From assembly GCA_963971425.1 (NCBI GenBank), contig OZ020514.1:24788602-24852601 (forward strand): a stretch of DNA of 64,000 nt, in the 5' to 3' direction. Every line of letters starts with the position of its first letter. The first letter of the stretch is position 1. Origin of the DNA: Bryoerythrophyllum caledonicum (Eukaryota > Streptophyta > Bryopsida > Pottiales > Pottiaceae). Of this stretch, positions 35,158 to 46,203 are shown in pieces. Below the pieces are notes generated by a model. The model had not been told where the DNA came from. It saw nothing but the letters and a program-made list of their open reading frames with translations, and did no database searches. A program made the translations under genes and the position numbers.

Positions 35158-36310
35158 CTCTCCGGTGTAGTTCATCCTCGACCTTGACTGTGTTTGAACC
35201 CGAGCGCCTGGGGTCGACTCAGTGATGTCAATCTCTTTTGCTTCTTCCTCGACGGCGTCGATAACGTCGGCTAAGATATTTAAGTGGTACTTAAATATTT
35301 GTTTTGCGTAGGATTTGGCCTTGACTTTGGCATCTTCGCTATTCACAATCTCGAGGACCCGTACGTCGTGAGTCTGCAAAGAGAAAACCTGAGTAAGGTG
35401 TCATCCAAAATATATAACTGTAATCGGGCAGGAAAATCTTTGACAAAGGATTGTTTGAGAAGGATGTCCTGCTTACCAAACCGAGGTATGTTAAATGTGG
35501 TCCTCCATGAACATTGACGATCACCATACCCTCTCTGATGAACCCCGTGAACAGCAAATCGAGGACCGAGATCCTCAGCTGCGGGACACCGGTTTGCTTC
35601 CAGTGCTGGATGGTTTCTTTATGTTCAGCGGCTGAAAAGAAGGCCGGCATTTTGTCGGGGTGGCCTTTGAAGAGCCTCTTGAATGACTGAGCAAGTGTCT
35701 CGCTCGAATCGTATTCATACAGGAATACATAATATACTGTCTCCTCGACCCCGATATCTGCGGTCAGAAACCCATCACCTGTGTGGGGGAAGTAGTAGAC
35801 CACATGCGTTGCCCACAATTTCACCTTGCCCCTGGACTCCGAAAGAATGATGTACCTCTTCAATTCAATGAATCCCGCGACATCGGTGATAAGAACCGAC
35901 GGTGATCTAACCCTTGTCCGCCCGTCCTTCGTGTCCACTTCGAGATGGTCAAAAATGGTTTTGAAGTCGAACCCATCCAGGACCTGAGCACGACATCTGT
36001 CGTCTTTCACAGCATAGAGGAAAAAGAAGTAAAAGTAAGGATCAGTGACGTTACGCCACTGCTGAATGTCCGGCATGATAAGTACGTGGGCGATCTCGCC
36101 TCCTCTGTCTGGCATAACCCTGCAGGTGTATTTGGAGTCAAATAGGGACGTGTCATCAGTGGGTGTGGCCTTGGCAGCTTCTTCTATGATGTGTTGACTC
36201 CAAATAGATACAAGGACGTCTAGGGTAGGGTCGGTCTCCTTGTTAATCGCCTTGAGTCGACCCTCAAGCGAAGCTTTACCCTTGGCAGAGTGATTTGCGG
36301 CGTCCACCTA
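35158..36310 (-). pseudogene. Exons of the 38-33 kb gene, C-terminal half of the first module
   Basis: A long frame (36307-35477) reads DAANHSAKGKASLEGRLKA, then RVMPDRGGEIAHVLIMPDIQQW, PYFYFFFLYAVKDDR and EGMVIVNVHGGPHLTYLGL. An intron (35476-35374: ttg|gtaagc, ttgcag|act, 103 bp, phase 0) joins it to THDVRVLEIVNSEDAKVKAK and an acidic helical stretch ending NYTGE. The TAG at 36308-36310 precedes VDAAN and is consistent with CAG. I do not recognise a family for this part. A clean intron and 830 bp of open frame suggest loss of function is fairly recent. Confidence 0.6.
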
Positions 36311-36818
36311 GGACTCGAGCTGGACCCGTCCAATATTCCTCTCTTCCGCACTGCTCCTTTGTATATGGGACAAAGTCAGCAAACTTTGAGGGAAGGGGGT
36401 ACAACTTGTATTTTAACATCAGTTCATTCTTCATTGTCCGGATTCTCTTTTGCTTGTTCGCCACGTTTACGAGAGTCTTAGCCTGCCCTTTCATAGTACC
36501 TTGGTTCGCCGCTTTGGAGGACTTCACACAGACCTTTTTCGCGAGCACTAAGTTCGCGAGGTAGTCTAGGTCTTCAACGCGCATTTTGTATAGTGGCTTG
36601 AAGTCGTTCTGCACCAGAGGTTTCCGCTTCAGTTTAGTTGGGTCGCCCGTCTTCCCGTTCGAGCTTGGTAGGAGTCCAACAACGAACATCTTATCGATTT
36701 GGATCCACTTCTGGATTACCGCGTCATCCATCTCAAATAGAAGAGGAACCTTCGCGTCTTTGGGGTGCGTTTTGTAGAGGTGTGTGAAAATCGTTGGCAC
36801 CACTTGCCGTTGGAACGC
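36311..36818 (-). pseudogene. Exon of the 38-33 kb gene, helical module
   Basis: It starts behind tctaattgcag with AFQRQVVPTIFTHLYKTHP and runs through LLFEMDDAVIQKWIQIDKM and a Lys-rich stretch (KRKPLVQNDFKPLYKMRVED) to VPYTKEQCGREE. There a one-base frame change near 36340 separates it from the next part. No family is recognised. Confidence 0.5.
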
Positions 36819-36950
36819 CTGCAATTAGAAATATTTCAAGGTGTGAGCAGCCGGAGATCTCCGGTTGATTGGTTTGGTTGCTGTGAAGAAAGAGCGCATC
36901 GATGGAATTTAAATCTGTTAAGGTTGAGAATGTAAGCTTATCGAGTATGC
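36819..36950 (-). other. Inferred GC-AG intron carrying a palindrome
   Basis: The upstream exon reads GRPQSK up to ...aatctaag, followed by gcatac; the acceptor is tctaattgcag. A GC donor gives a phase-0 join (SK|AFQRQ) and a 132-bp intron containing CCGGAGATCTCCGG at 36851-36864. A GC donor fits a T-to-C change of GT or a natural GC-AG intron. Confidence 0.45.
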
Positions 36951-38258
36951 CTTAGATTGTGGACGACCATACAGTTGGGGGGCAGGTTTTCCGAACTCAA
37001 ACCACTTCACTTTGCACGTTTGCAGCTGCTCTATGAAACTGTGTTCTTTCCGTAGACCTGTCAGATCTTGGTTGAGAGCACGCGAGAGTTGTAGCAGGGT
37101 CATGTCTTTCGGGTCTCGTTTTGTCCAAACCAGGATGATAGAAAAGTGGGAGATCTCTTCGAGCGTCCACGTTGATGGCAATTCGTGTGACAAAATCTTG
37201 TGCGCCTCCACAATATGTTGACCACCAATAATGTAAAAGTGTGTCGAGTCCCTCACGCAGTCCTCCTTCGTCGGCCTGGTTGCGAAGAACTCCACCTTAC
37301 CTACTGCAGGTTTATTCTTCAGTGGTAGGACTCGAATGTGAATCTCAGGTGCCGTTGCCTTCGAGGACGCACGAACTGCGTTGATGATTCCTTCAAGCTG
37401 TTCTTTCTCGATGCCCATGTATACTAATCCTCCATGGAAGGCCCTGTGCAGGTTATTGAAATGAACGAGCTTCAGGACATCTTTCTTCCTGACAGGGTCT
37501 TCTTTTGTCAACGACTTATTCTTGTGTATGTAAACATTTTTGAACGCGTCGTCGAGAACCTTGCCAATAGCTTCCACTTAAGTCCGCTTCATTTTGGTGA
37601 GGTCAGCCTGTGTGAAGTTCAGGCACTGTTCGATCGTGAGGCCAGGCTCATCGGCCTTCGCTTTCTTCTCCTTATCCACCCGCGACGAGGAACCTTGGGT
37701 CAAAGTCTTTAGGATGGTCTTGCATTTTCTTTCCGGGGTCGATGCTAGTGTGAGAGACAGTATGGGAGTTGGGTCCAGAACGGGCTTTCGGGACTTTTCT
37801 TGTGCTTCTGCATCCACTTCCACTGCTCATTAATGTAATCTGGCATCCAAGTATCATCCTTGGGAGGGGGAAATAAAAAGTTCTCATTCTGGTGGGTCTC
37901 CACCATCGCATCCAAAATCTTAGATGAGTCCAGGATCAAGCCGTATATGAGAGGCTTGGTGGATGAGTCCACGTTCAAGGAGATAGGCTTGGTGTCATCA
38001 AGACCTTGCATCTCCAGAACCTGGTGACCAATGTCGGGATGTCCTCGTTTATTCATCCGAAGCTGAGGGACGAATTCCCAGGCTCCTTCAGGGGTTTTAA
38101 TGAGCTTGATGCCCCTCTCGGTCATGTTCCAACAACATCTATATACGTAGCCGACATTGTATATCCCTCTCTAGACAAACTCAGGGAGCCAAAACTCTAC
38201 AAACGCCCCGAGTTTCCCGGGACGACATTCTGTCGGAAGTGTGGATCTCCACGAATCC
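36951..38258 (-). pseudogene. 5' coding exons of the 38-33 kb gene, with ParB-like GGQH motif
   Basis: An exon opens at 38258 behind atcatcttgcag and reads GKLGAFVEFWLPEFV, a TAG, then RGIYNVGYVYRCCWNMTERG up to about 37830. A frame change then leads to a Lys-rich stretch and, past a TAA at 37578 (CAA likely), to VEAIGKVLDDAFKNVYIH. Further on are HRAFHGGLVYMGIEKEQL, EIHIRVLPL, then THFYIIGGQHIVEAHKIL and WTLEEISHFSIILVWTKRDP. The GGQH block preceded by a beta-rich lead resembles the ParB/sulfiredoxin fold (family motif GxxR/H), which is tentative. ParB-like folds bind nucleotides or DNA. The first exon probably lies further upstream (39-40.5 kb). Confidence 0.5.
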
Positions 38259-38497
38259 CTGCAAGATGATTTCAATACAACACACCAACAGTTAGAAATC
38301 ATTGCAATTATCCGGTCATGTATGGAGAGTCTGTAACCCTAAACCGGCTTTATTCCCAGAGATGGAATCCATGGAACGAGCGTCTACTTCTATGTCACAG
38401 TGCCAGCATGAGGAGTTCTTCGCACTATTTTTGAATCTTCAGAAACTCGTTCAGTGAATGATCTCTATTCGCTTGACGTATCTTGCATGCGCTACAG

Positions 38498-38965
38498 CCG
38501 GAGATCTTCGGTTCGGCAGCCAAGTTCTGAAGTCCCCGTGGGGCGGTATCGAAACTTACTTGAAACGTCCGGAGATCTCCGGCTCTATGTCGGAAGTAGA
38601 ACAACAAGGAAGGTCCATTTCGTTCAAGCTCATCGCGAAAGTATCTGGATAACTCCAGTTGACTTGTGGAACTCAAGTGCATCCGTCGTGAAAAGTATCT
38701 TTGCTGATTAGACGGATCCATTTCTGTCCTAAACCGAGATCTCGGGATGGTGACCCCGAAGTAGAGTTTCACCATATTCACATATTCATCAAGGCGTTAC
38801 TCCACTGCTTCGTAACGTCCGGAGATCTCCGGCTATTTTCCAGAATTACTAAAGCATGTATTGGGATTTTAAGATCCATGAGACGGCGACATCATCCGGA
38901 GATCTCCGACTGATTATTGGAACTCCGTTTTCAATTCGAGATGCAGCCGGAGATCTCCGGCTGCA
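38498..38965. repeat. Palindrome cluster CCGGAGATCTCCGG upstream of the 38-33 kb gene
   Basis: Copies lie at 38498-38511 (one mismatch), 38569-38582, 38819-38832, 38896-38909 (one mismatch) and 38947-38960. The last extends to a 24-bp perfect palindrome (38942-38965, arms TGCAGCCGGAGA). They lie upstream (minus sense) of the acceptor at 38258, probably in the 5' intron. Confidence 0.85.
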
Positions 38966-40729
38966 GCAAGTACGGTTTTACATTGCACTATTCGCATCAG
39001 ACCATCACGTGTATATTCACAATCATTCACAGAGAAGTTTGGCATATGACTTTGGAAGAAGCGGAAACGCATCGACTCATCATGGATAACTCCACCGATG
39101 AAGTCAGTAGAGGTCAGTCATCGGAAGCTTGTACATGAAGTTCTCTATTACAAAATTCAGAAAGAATCATCGTACCATCAAGCAGAAATTCATTACCGTC
39201 TTCAGTATACTTGTGCAAATTATTCAATGGAATGCCAAATGTGACGATTCTACATGGATTACTCTTTTCACATTAAATCGGACCGGACTCGAAAGACTCT
39301 TTATGGACAAATTCATTCGAACGTTCATGGAATACCAAAATCATACTCATGTACATGAATAGATATACAAGTATGTTAACGGGACAACAAAAAACCAATC
39401 GACTATAGCCAAACAAACTTCTAAATTCTGGTACGCAATTTCTGTGGTTTTTCTTAATCATTCAAGTGTTCCTCACAGTCATACACCCGGTTGGTAACAA
39501 AAGAACCAATTCTTAACTTACTCAAAAAAAAAACCCCCACACGACCGCTCGGACTAAGCATAAACAATTCACAACTGTGGACTTACCGGTTTCTATGCCA
39601 CGAAGTCTCACTCGACGTCCCTGCCGTAGTCGCCATTTTCCAACCTCCTCTAGAAACTACTCTGGATCAAAGGATATATACAGCTCTGCAGTACATCAAC
39701 ATTCAACAACTCAGAGCTACAAATTCTACAATTACTCAGATGCCCTAGAATTTGTAGTCCAGTTCTGGTTGACAAGAATTCCGCGGAATTAATTTCAACA
39801 CTGAATAAAATGCTCATTTACGGCCCTTCTAAAGTGAATGTACAGAACACCAAAATCATATACCCTAAACCCTACAATTCCGCTCAAATGATTAACAACA
39901 TCATTACTATTCGAGTCTCTCAAACCCTAATGGAACTTATCGAACCCTACACATGCTCCAATGACATTGTTAAGCAGTCCTGAGAAAATTCGAACAACGA
40001 TGACACTGAACGCCAGAGTTCTGACGTTACATACCTCCTCACTTGCCGAATCGCCGCACCCGTATGTCGTGGTTGTTTGTGTCGACGCCACTTTCAACCG
40101 CATTGTCGATCCCTCTTCGCTGGTGAACCAAAGCGCTCTTCAAATTTCTTCCTACTTCAATCGCTCCCTTCCAGTCCTACTCTCCGACCTTCAGACGCTC
40201 TCCAGCAACTCAAGACTACCGCTACCGCATCTTGGAAATGTCTCTCATCTCACCACAACAACCTCACAACGGTACGCTCAATGTCCCTCACTTAAACCAA
40301 CTCTCACCTTGCACACCGACAGCCTCTCACAGCGCATACCGCTCGAACCTAATGCCTCGACGTCGATTCCGCAAACCACGAAAAATAACCCCTCCCGCCA
40401 CTTCCGCTCACTACCTACGACATTACGAAGACAAAACCCATAAAAATAAGAAAGGGTTGATGCTTGGAGTTCCCCAAACCCCAAGAGGACAAGTTGGACG
40501 ACTCAAGGGTGTGACGACTCATGATGACAGAGAATAAAGTCAAAAATCAGCTCAAATCAAGTACAAATACAAATTGTACATTTCACAATCATGACATTGT
40601 CAATGTCGTGAGCATGCGTGACAAGACGTATTGATACTCGGTTTCATAGGTATTACATATGACTAGAGTAGATACTCGGGTTCACCGGGTATTATAGTAA
40701 TCATTATATTTGAATTTAAAACGACATAA
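38966..40729. other. Interval probably holding the 5' leader of the 38-33 kb gene
   Basis: I recognise no protein. 39900-40500 is less AT-rich, with aaaccctaa telo-box-like words on the plus strand, and minus-strand reading gives possible donors such as gaggag|gtatgt near 40035. It resembles a promoter/leader region but no exon can be fixed. Confidence 0.3.
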
Positions 40730-41180
40730 GTGAAAAAGCTTAATCTCCCTCTCCATTACTCTCCCTCACTTACTTTCCCTCAATTGTTTTTTCGTATTTT
40801 TGTTTTATTCTCCCCTACTTCTCCATCTCCATCTCTTTTTTAATCTTGATTATTATATTTTTAGACTCCCCGTGATTTCAATAATTACACATTCTTAAAT
40901 TAATTTACTACTCTAAAAGAAAATCCCTTACTCTCCTTCTCTTGCTCTTCTTCTGCCTTACTCTCCCTCTCCATCTCTTTTTTACATTTGATTTTTTTTA
41001 AGATTCCCCTTATTACATATTCTAAAAATATAAACTACTCCAAAAATAATCTCTCAAGTCTCTCCCTCTGTTACTCTCCCTCTCTTCCTTACTCTCCCTC
41101 CGTTACTCTCCCTCTTACTTGTTTTTAATTTATTTTGCTTTTACTTTCCCCTCCTTCTCAATCTCCATCCTTAGTTAATA
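40730..41180 (+). repeat. Polypyrimidine tract with ctccctct words
   Basis: The words ctccctctcc, ttactctccctc and cccttactctcc recur irregularly over 450 bp. This is a low-complexity region with no coding capacity. Confidence 0.7.
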
Positions 41181-41203
41181 ATATTGTACTCTAAAATTAA
41201 TAA

Positions 41204-41400
41204 TCATACTACTAAAATCATAATTTGCGCAGTAAACTATCGCGTAGTCAACCATGCAGTGAACTACAAAAACGCTACAGTCAACCGCGTTGTCAACAAT
41301 ACAGTGAACCATTTGACCTTTCTTTTTTAATACTTTTTAATATTAAAAATACATAATAATGGTTGGGCTAATGCATTGCAAAGCAAGCGCCAACTACTAG
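41204..41400 (+). mobile_element. Non-autonomous Helitron, 197 bp
   Basis: It starts TCATACTACTAAAATC and ends gcattgcaaagcaagcg then ccaactaCTAG, with A before and T after. Its interior (caaccgcgttg, agtgaacca) aligns with the reverse complement of the 818-bp element at 30885-31702. It is the shortest copy of the same family. Confidence 0.75.
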
Positions 41401-41639
41401 TCTATTCTAAAATTAAATCCATTATCCTCTCTCTCTTCCTTATTCTCCCTCTGACTAAATTATAATGTATCAAAGTTTTAAATAGTTATTGTTCAATTCT
41501 CGCTAAATTTCCTTACACTCTATTGTATCCAATTTTTTTTAAAAGTTGTACTTATCGATAAATTTTAGGTTATAGTTCATAGGTATATAAAATAATTTGA
41601 TTTTCTAGATTTATAGGTGATATAAGCCCTCGACCTTCA

Positions 41640-41790
41640 TGAACCTAGAACCTTCTACAGTGAACCGTGAACCCTTAACCCTTAACCTTCAACCCTAAAC
41701 CGTGAACTAGGAACCCTAAATCCTAAACCCTAAACCCCAAACCGTTAACCATGTATTGTGAACCCTAAACCCTAAACCCTAAACCCCGAT
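41640..41790 (-). repeat. Degenerate telomere-like array (CCCTAAA type)
   Basis: Repeated ccctaaa, aaccctaaacc and variants (aaccttcaaccc, accgtgaac), with a clean run near 41760-41785. Interstitial telomere-like DNA. Confidence 0.75.
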
Positions 41791-42840
41791 GCATAATCCA
41801 ACATGAATACGAAAGGTGTACCCGAATTCATGGGACCGGCTTGTTGTACTTCTAAAAGCATCTGCTTAGTAACTTGTGCATGTATCTTCTCAAGCATCTA
41901 TATAACTTTTGTCGAACTGGGGAATGTTGGCAAAAATTCTAATTGGTAACGAATGCCAACGTTCTACTTGAGTCTTGTAATGCCAGATGAACAATACTAG
42001 TAGGCAGCAGAGGACCGACTCCTTTCCTTGGATAGGGTATAATTTCATTCGCGAAGGTGAGTACGAGAAGTCCAATACGATTACATTATACTGTGATTTA
42101 GTCTAAGATGTGTTACGGCCCTAGTATATACAAAGATACATCATGGGGCATGCTTCATCTTCCGTTTTCTAATTTGCAGCACTCTAGAAACTAGATGGTT
42201 TCCTTACAATACGGTCATCCCAAGAGTACGAGCCTTTCATTATCATGAGCGCAATGTGGCCTCGGTCGTGGGCACGTCGAAGAATGCACACTATCATGAT
42301 GGTGTATAGTAGTTAGTTTGAAGGAGCATGCATGCCCAAGATTTGTTTCAAATTTGAGCGCCTGAATTTTCCCTCCATGTGGTGTTGGGAAGGTTGATAA
42401 GAGTATCCTTCAACTCATCTCTCATCATTTTTTGCTCTCGAGGTTTGAGATACTGTGGGAGCTGAGCGAGTCAGTGAGAGTGTTCGCGTACACGACATCG
42501 TCCTAGATAACTATAGAGAAACGATTTGACATTATTCCAGGAATGTTACGTATGTTTCCTTGTAAAATTTTGTATTCGCTGTCTATTTGTGAGGATTGGT
42601 GAAGATTGTGTTGCATTCTGACCTTTGAGTCGATCGGCACCTGTCGTGTAGTGATTCTATGACTAATTTGTCTCCGGAAATATAGTCATAGCCTGGAAGC
42701 CGTAATTTTATTCGGCTCGAGAATTAAGATGATGTAATTGCTTGGCGTGTGAATCTGTACTGTCAACCGGGGTTTGCAACTATATCTCTCTGCCACACCG
42801 GCGAATATTCCGTACGGCTGGTGTTTCATTCAAGACAACA
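41791..42840. other. 5' flank of DUF7869 copy C; no gene recognised
   Basis: Mixed-composition DNA with only short ORFs. It could contain untranslated leader exons of copy C. Confidence 0.3.
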
Positions 42841-42848
42841 AAAGCCAA

Positions 42849-43147
42849 CCAGAGATCTCCGACTATTCATGCCGTGCTAGATTGGATTTTGCCAAGCTTG
42901 CTTGCTAACCACGGTTGCTCCCCTTGAATCCAGTGGCTGTCATATTCTTCTAACGCAGGATAGCCGGAGATCTCCGGCTACTCTAGTGTGGAATGTTCAT
43001 AGAAAGTTTCCTCGACAGCATGGTTCTGATTAACCACAGATCTCCGGTTAGATACGAATGGAACTTTTAGCTCCACCCTTTTCTTCCTTACTTAAACAAC
43101 AAGTCGTCGTTGTTGATCATTCTCCACTCAGCCGGAGATCTCCGGCT
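42849..43147. repeat. Palindrome cluster CCGGAGATCTCCGG upstream of copy C
   Basis: Copies: 42849-42861 (decayed), 42961-42980 (20-bp perfect, arms TAGCCGGAGA), 43031-43050 (one arm changed) and 43130-43147 (18-bp perfect). They end about 100 bp before the first coding exon. Confidence 0.85.
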
Positions 43148-43243
43148 AGCCCAATCGACGATATTGACCTTGGTCATCGAGTTCGTATCCACATCCACTC
43201 ATTCTCTCATTGAGGGCATCTGCCACCAGCCAAACATCCATCG

Positions 43244-45100
43244 ATGCAGCACGGAAGTATGTCTGACTCAGATTCGTGGGAGCATGACCCAGACGACCTT
43301 GCCATGGTCGCAGCTCAGTGCCCCGATTTTGGACATGTGAATTACACGGAAGAAGATGATCCATCCCAAGAGTCTATTAGAAGGTCGGAGGTTATGTGGT
43401 CAGGAATGTCCGTGAACCTTATGAGGCTGGGATCAGGCGAAATTGGAGAAGCGTCGATTGTTGAGGTTCACCTAGTGGAACAATGGCTTGGAGTTGACAT
43501 ACCAGTCGATTCGAGTGAGTTCGTATTACTTAGACCAACGGCCATAACGTCCACGGTGGAAGAATTACCACTCATTCCCTTGCAATGCGGATACGATTTA
43601 CTTGTTCATACACTCCAGCGGACCGTCTTGTGGAGAATGGCGGATGTCATGATTCCATCCGGAGATCTCCAGTCCGACGAGTCCCCATTTCTACCACGAG
43701 AGTGTTGGGTTGGACTTGAAGTGCAACGGTTGGACGGAAATGGGTTGGTGCTCTACTCTGGGAGAATCATGGCCGCGTTACGAGCGGATCATTTTCGTAG
43801 TGGTTGCTTGGGAGAAGATAATATTGGTGTAACTGTCCTCGACATTTTTGTGGAGGACACGGAGAGAATTATGAGTCATGAATCTTGGCCCATTCTTGAA
43901 TGTTGTTTTCCTTCCGGGCGGTCTTTGAAAAGCACAATTGATCATTTCGCATCCCAGCCTTTACAACCTGATTCTGGTGCTCATTTGAGGGGTCGTGCGA
44001 AGGAGCCTTACCGCTTCATTTCCCGACAGCAAGACCTTAACAAGAAGGAATCCTTGTATACCAAGAAGACTACGAACGACGAAATTTGCAAAGTCACCTC
44101 GATAGGGTGCTCTTCCAAACGATGCTGCATATATTTTCAACAATCCCAGACTCTTTCTGTTAGACAAAAATTCTATGACAATTCCTTTGAAGACAGAAAG
44201 GAGTATGCGATCTCGGTAGGCGGGCAGTTTCACTCCATTGATGGAGACCGGAAGAGAAAGTACGTCACGCTCTTGGGAACGGAGGTCTGCTCCGTTGCAT
44301 GGTACACGATCCATGGAATTCAGAAGTCCACGTTTCACACTTATATCGGACATCTTAGTAGAGGAATCATCAATGCTACTCATGGTAACAAGGGCATTAA
44401 GCGCCCACGGCTTGCCACTATACAAGCGATGGGGTCAATGACGTCCGTTATTAATGACAACGCGGATCAAATGCCTCACCAAATGCACTGTGTCGGGAAT
44501 GGTCGGATTGACACTCTCAAGTATCTTCCTGCGGCAAACAACTGGAAGCAAATTTGAGCTAGCGTCAATGATGTACGTTACTAGTCCTTGCATATTGCTA
44601 TGGACTTGTACTCTCCTTTCTCAGTCCATCGAAGTCGTAGTTTCTGAACCGGAGATCTCCGGCTCGGTCATCGTTGACATGCATTGACCTTCACACTGTC
44701 TGTTGGATTGTTCTTCAGAAACTCTCATGTCACTGGGTTATTGATTCATTTTGCAGACAAAAGACTCCTACGGTCTCCCTCCTATAAGTCAGTCCACAGT
44801 AAGCAGGGTAAGAAAGGAATTCTTCGGGAATGTTGCTATCAAGCCATCTGGAAGCACCTTCGCAAAATGCAGTTCTTGCGATGAGTTCAATCAATTCTTA
44901 CTGACGATTCCAAGGGGAACGCCCGCATACGAGCTATTCTATAGCAACAAGCATGCTCACCTGAATCACCAACATTCATGCTGGAAGCTTTACGCGACAT
45001 GGAGAGAGGAGTCAAAGGCAAAGCCGCTGATCTTTTTTGTGTCATTCCCGACAAGATGGACACTGCAAAGACGGCCCTTCCATGCATTTCTTTAACATAG
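43244..45100 (+). pseudogene. DUF7869-type gene, copy C, truncated after the KMDTAKTALP motif
   Basis: A 438-codon frame starts at ATG 43244, or 43259 if gatgcag|CAC is an acceptor. An acidic lead (SDSDSWEHDPDD) is followed by a domain with LPRECWVGLEVQRLDGNG, aligning with PRRLWVG and PRHFWVG of copies B and A. Then come GCSSKRCCIYFQ and VCSVAWYTIHGIQKSTFHTY, the conserved pre-core segment, and a TGA at 44555. A probable intron (about 44572-44755) leads to LPPISQSTVSRVRKEFFG, SGSTFAKCSSCDEF and, after a frame change, DKMDTAKTALP. The catalytic half (QMDN, VGHTHDDID) is missing, so the copy is 3'-truncated. One decayed palindrome (43659-43672) lies in the exon as SGDLQ. Confidence 0.75.
44572..44755 (+). 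other. Inferred intron of copy C with a palindrome
   Basis: A gtacgt donor-like word at 44572 and acceptor cattttgcag ending at 44755 would remove 184 bp. CCGGAGATCTCCGG lies inside at 44649-44662. The donor is approximate because the frame is damaged next to it. Confidence 0.4.
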
Positions 45101-45199
45101 AAAAATAGACCGACAATAATAACATAGACAATGAATTGTCTACAAATTTCTGGAAAAATCCCACCATTACCAATTCACAAATTACATGCCTTATTAAAT

Positions 45200-46203
45200 T
45201 CCGCACCGGTTAATATATGGAAAATGCCCATAAACAACTCTTCTTCGGAATAGAACGCTTCCCATCCGTAACATGCCCCATATCTCCCTCTACAGACCCC
45301 AATACATAGCTCCATGTTCTACTTAAATGCCAAAACCACCACATACACTCCCTAATTGTTAAAAGACACAAGAAAGCGGTATCAGAAATCTGGTAACAAA
45401 TTACCTCACATAACATATCCCGATGTTTCATACTCATAAATGCCAACACTTTCAATAACACCCCACAAGAAAACACGGTCCCACCTTGGCTACTTCCATG
45501 TACATGTGCAACCCAATAATGCCACTGTAATGCTAGTTTTAAACCCGGCATCTTTGCATTAAAGGCCTACCATACAACGACTTGGCATCCATCCACATTG
45601 ATCTAAGCTATACCATTTAATTTATTGAATTCACGTATGGTAATGACAGATTTTCACCAAAAAACAATAGAAAATAAAATAAATAAATATCAACCCCTCA
45701 TTGATGGCATAAAAAACCTCGGATGGAAAATAGACCCCTTCATAGTCATCACGGTTGGTGCCTATGCCACAACCTATATCCAATCCATGAACACCCTTGC
45801 AGAAACTTTCAAAATACCCATGAACTCAATTAAACATACCTTCAAAAATATCAACACCATTGCAATCCAACATGTTATGTCCATACTATTACATAAACTA
45901 AAAATAGAGAATAATCAAACCCTCCCCAATCCACATGACACACCATTAAATGTCCTAACTCCCCCATTGCCCCACTCATTTCCTCTCCTTCCTCAATACC
46001 CTCCTAGTCTTTCCCCCTTCTTTATCTTTTCTCTTTTCTTTCCTTTTCTTTTCTCCCCACTCCCTTGTTCTGATGGTGGTTTTTCTTTGTTATGGTTTAC
46101 ATCCTTATGGTTACTTGTTACATTGTGTCTACCCTCGAGAGGGGAAAGTAGCTCCATACTACTATTTCTTTGCCTCGTGGGCACGATCTTAGTGGTGGCA
46201 TGA
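45200..46203 (+). mobile_element. LINE 3'-end copy, 5'-truncated
   Basis: The plus strand reads NAHKQLFFGIERFPSVT near 45220-45275 and VKRHKKAV near 45370, then from 45625 INKYQPLIDGIKNLGWKID, VITVGAYATTYIQSM and HVMSILLHKLKIENNQTLPN. This matches the minus-strand copies at 16.6-17.9 and 12.4-12.7 kb. A Ser/Pro/Phe-rich pyrimidine tail follows (45960-46060). The copy starts within the zinc-binding region, and frames change repeatedly. Confidence 0.75.

Noticed and set aside
38425..38781. Minus-strand ORF of 118 codons
   Set aside because: It runs through the CCGGAGATCTCCGG array, has no family signature and lies in a probable intron.
39961..40537. Ser/Thr/Leu-rich plus-strand ORFs near 40 kb
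   Set aside because: No recognisable family; more likely the leader region of the minus-strand gene.
45210..45551. Minus-strand ORF of 113 codons
   Set aside because: Antisense of the LINE zinc-binding and VKRH segment on the plus strand.
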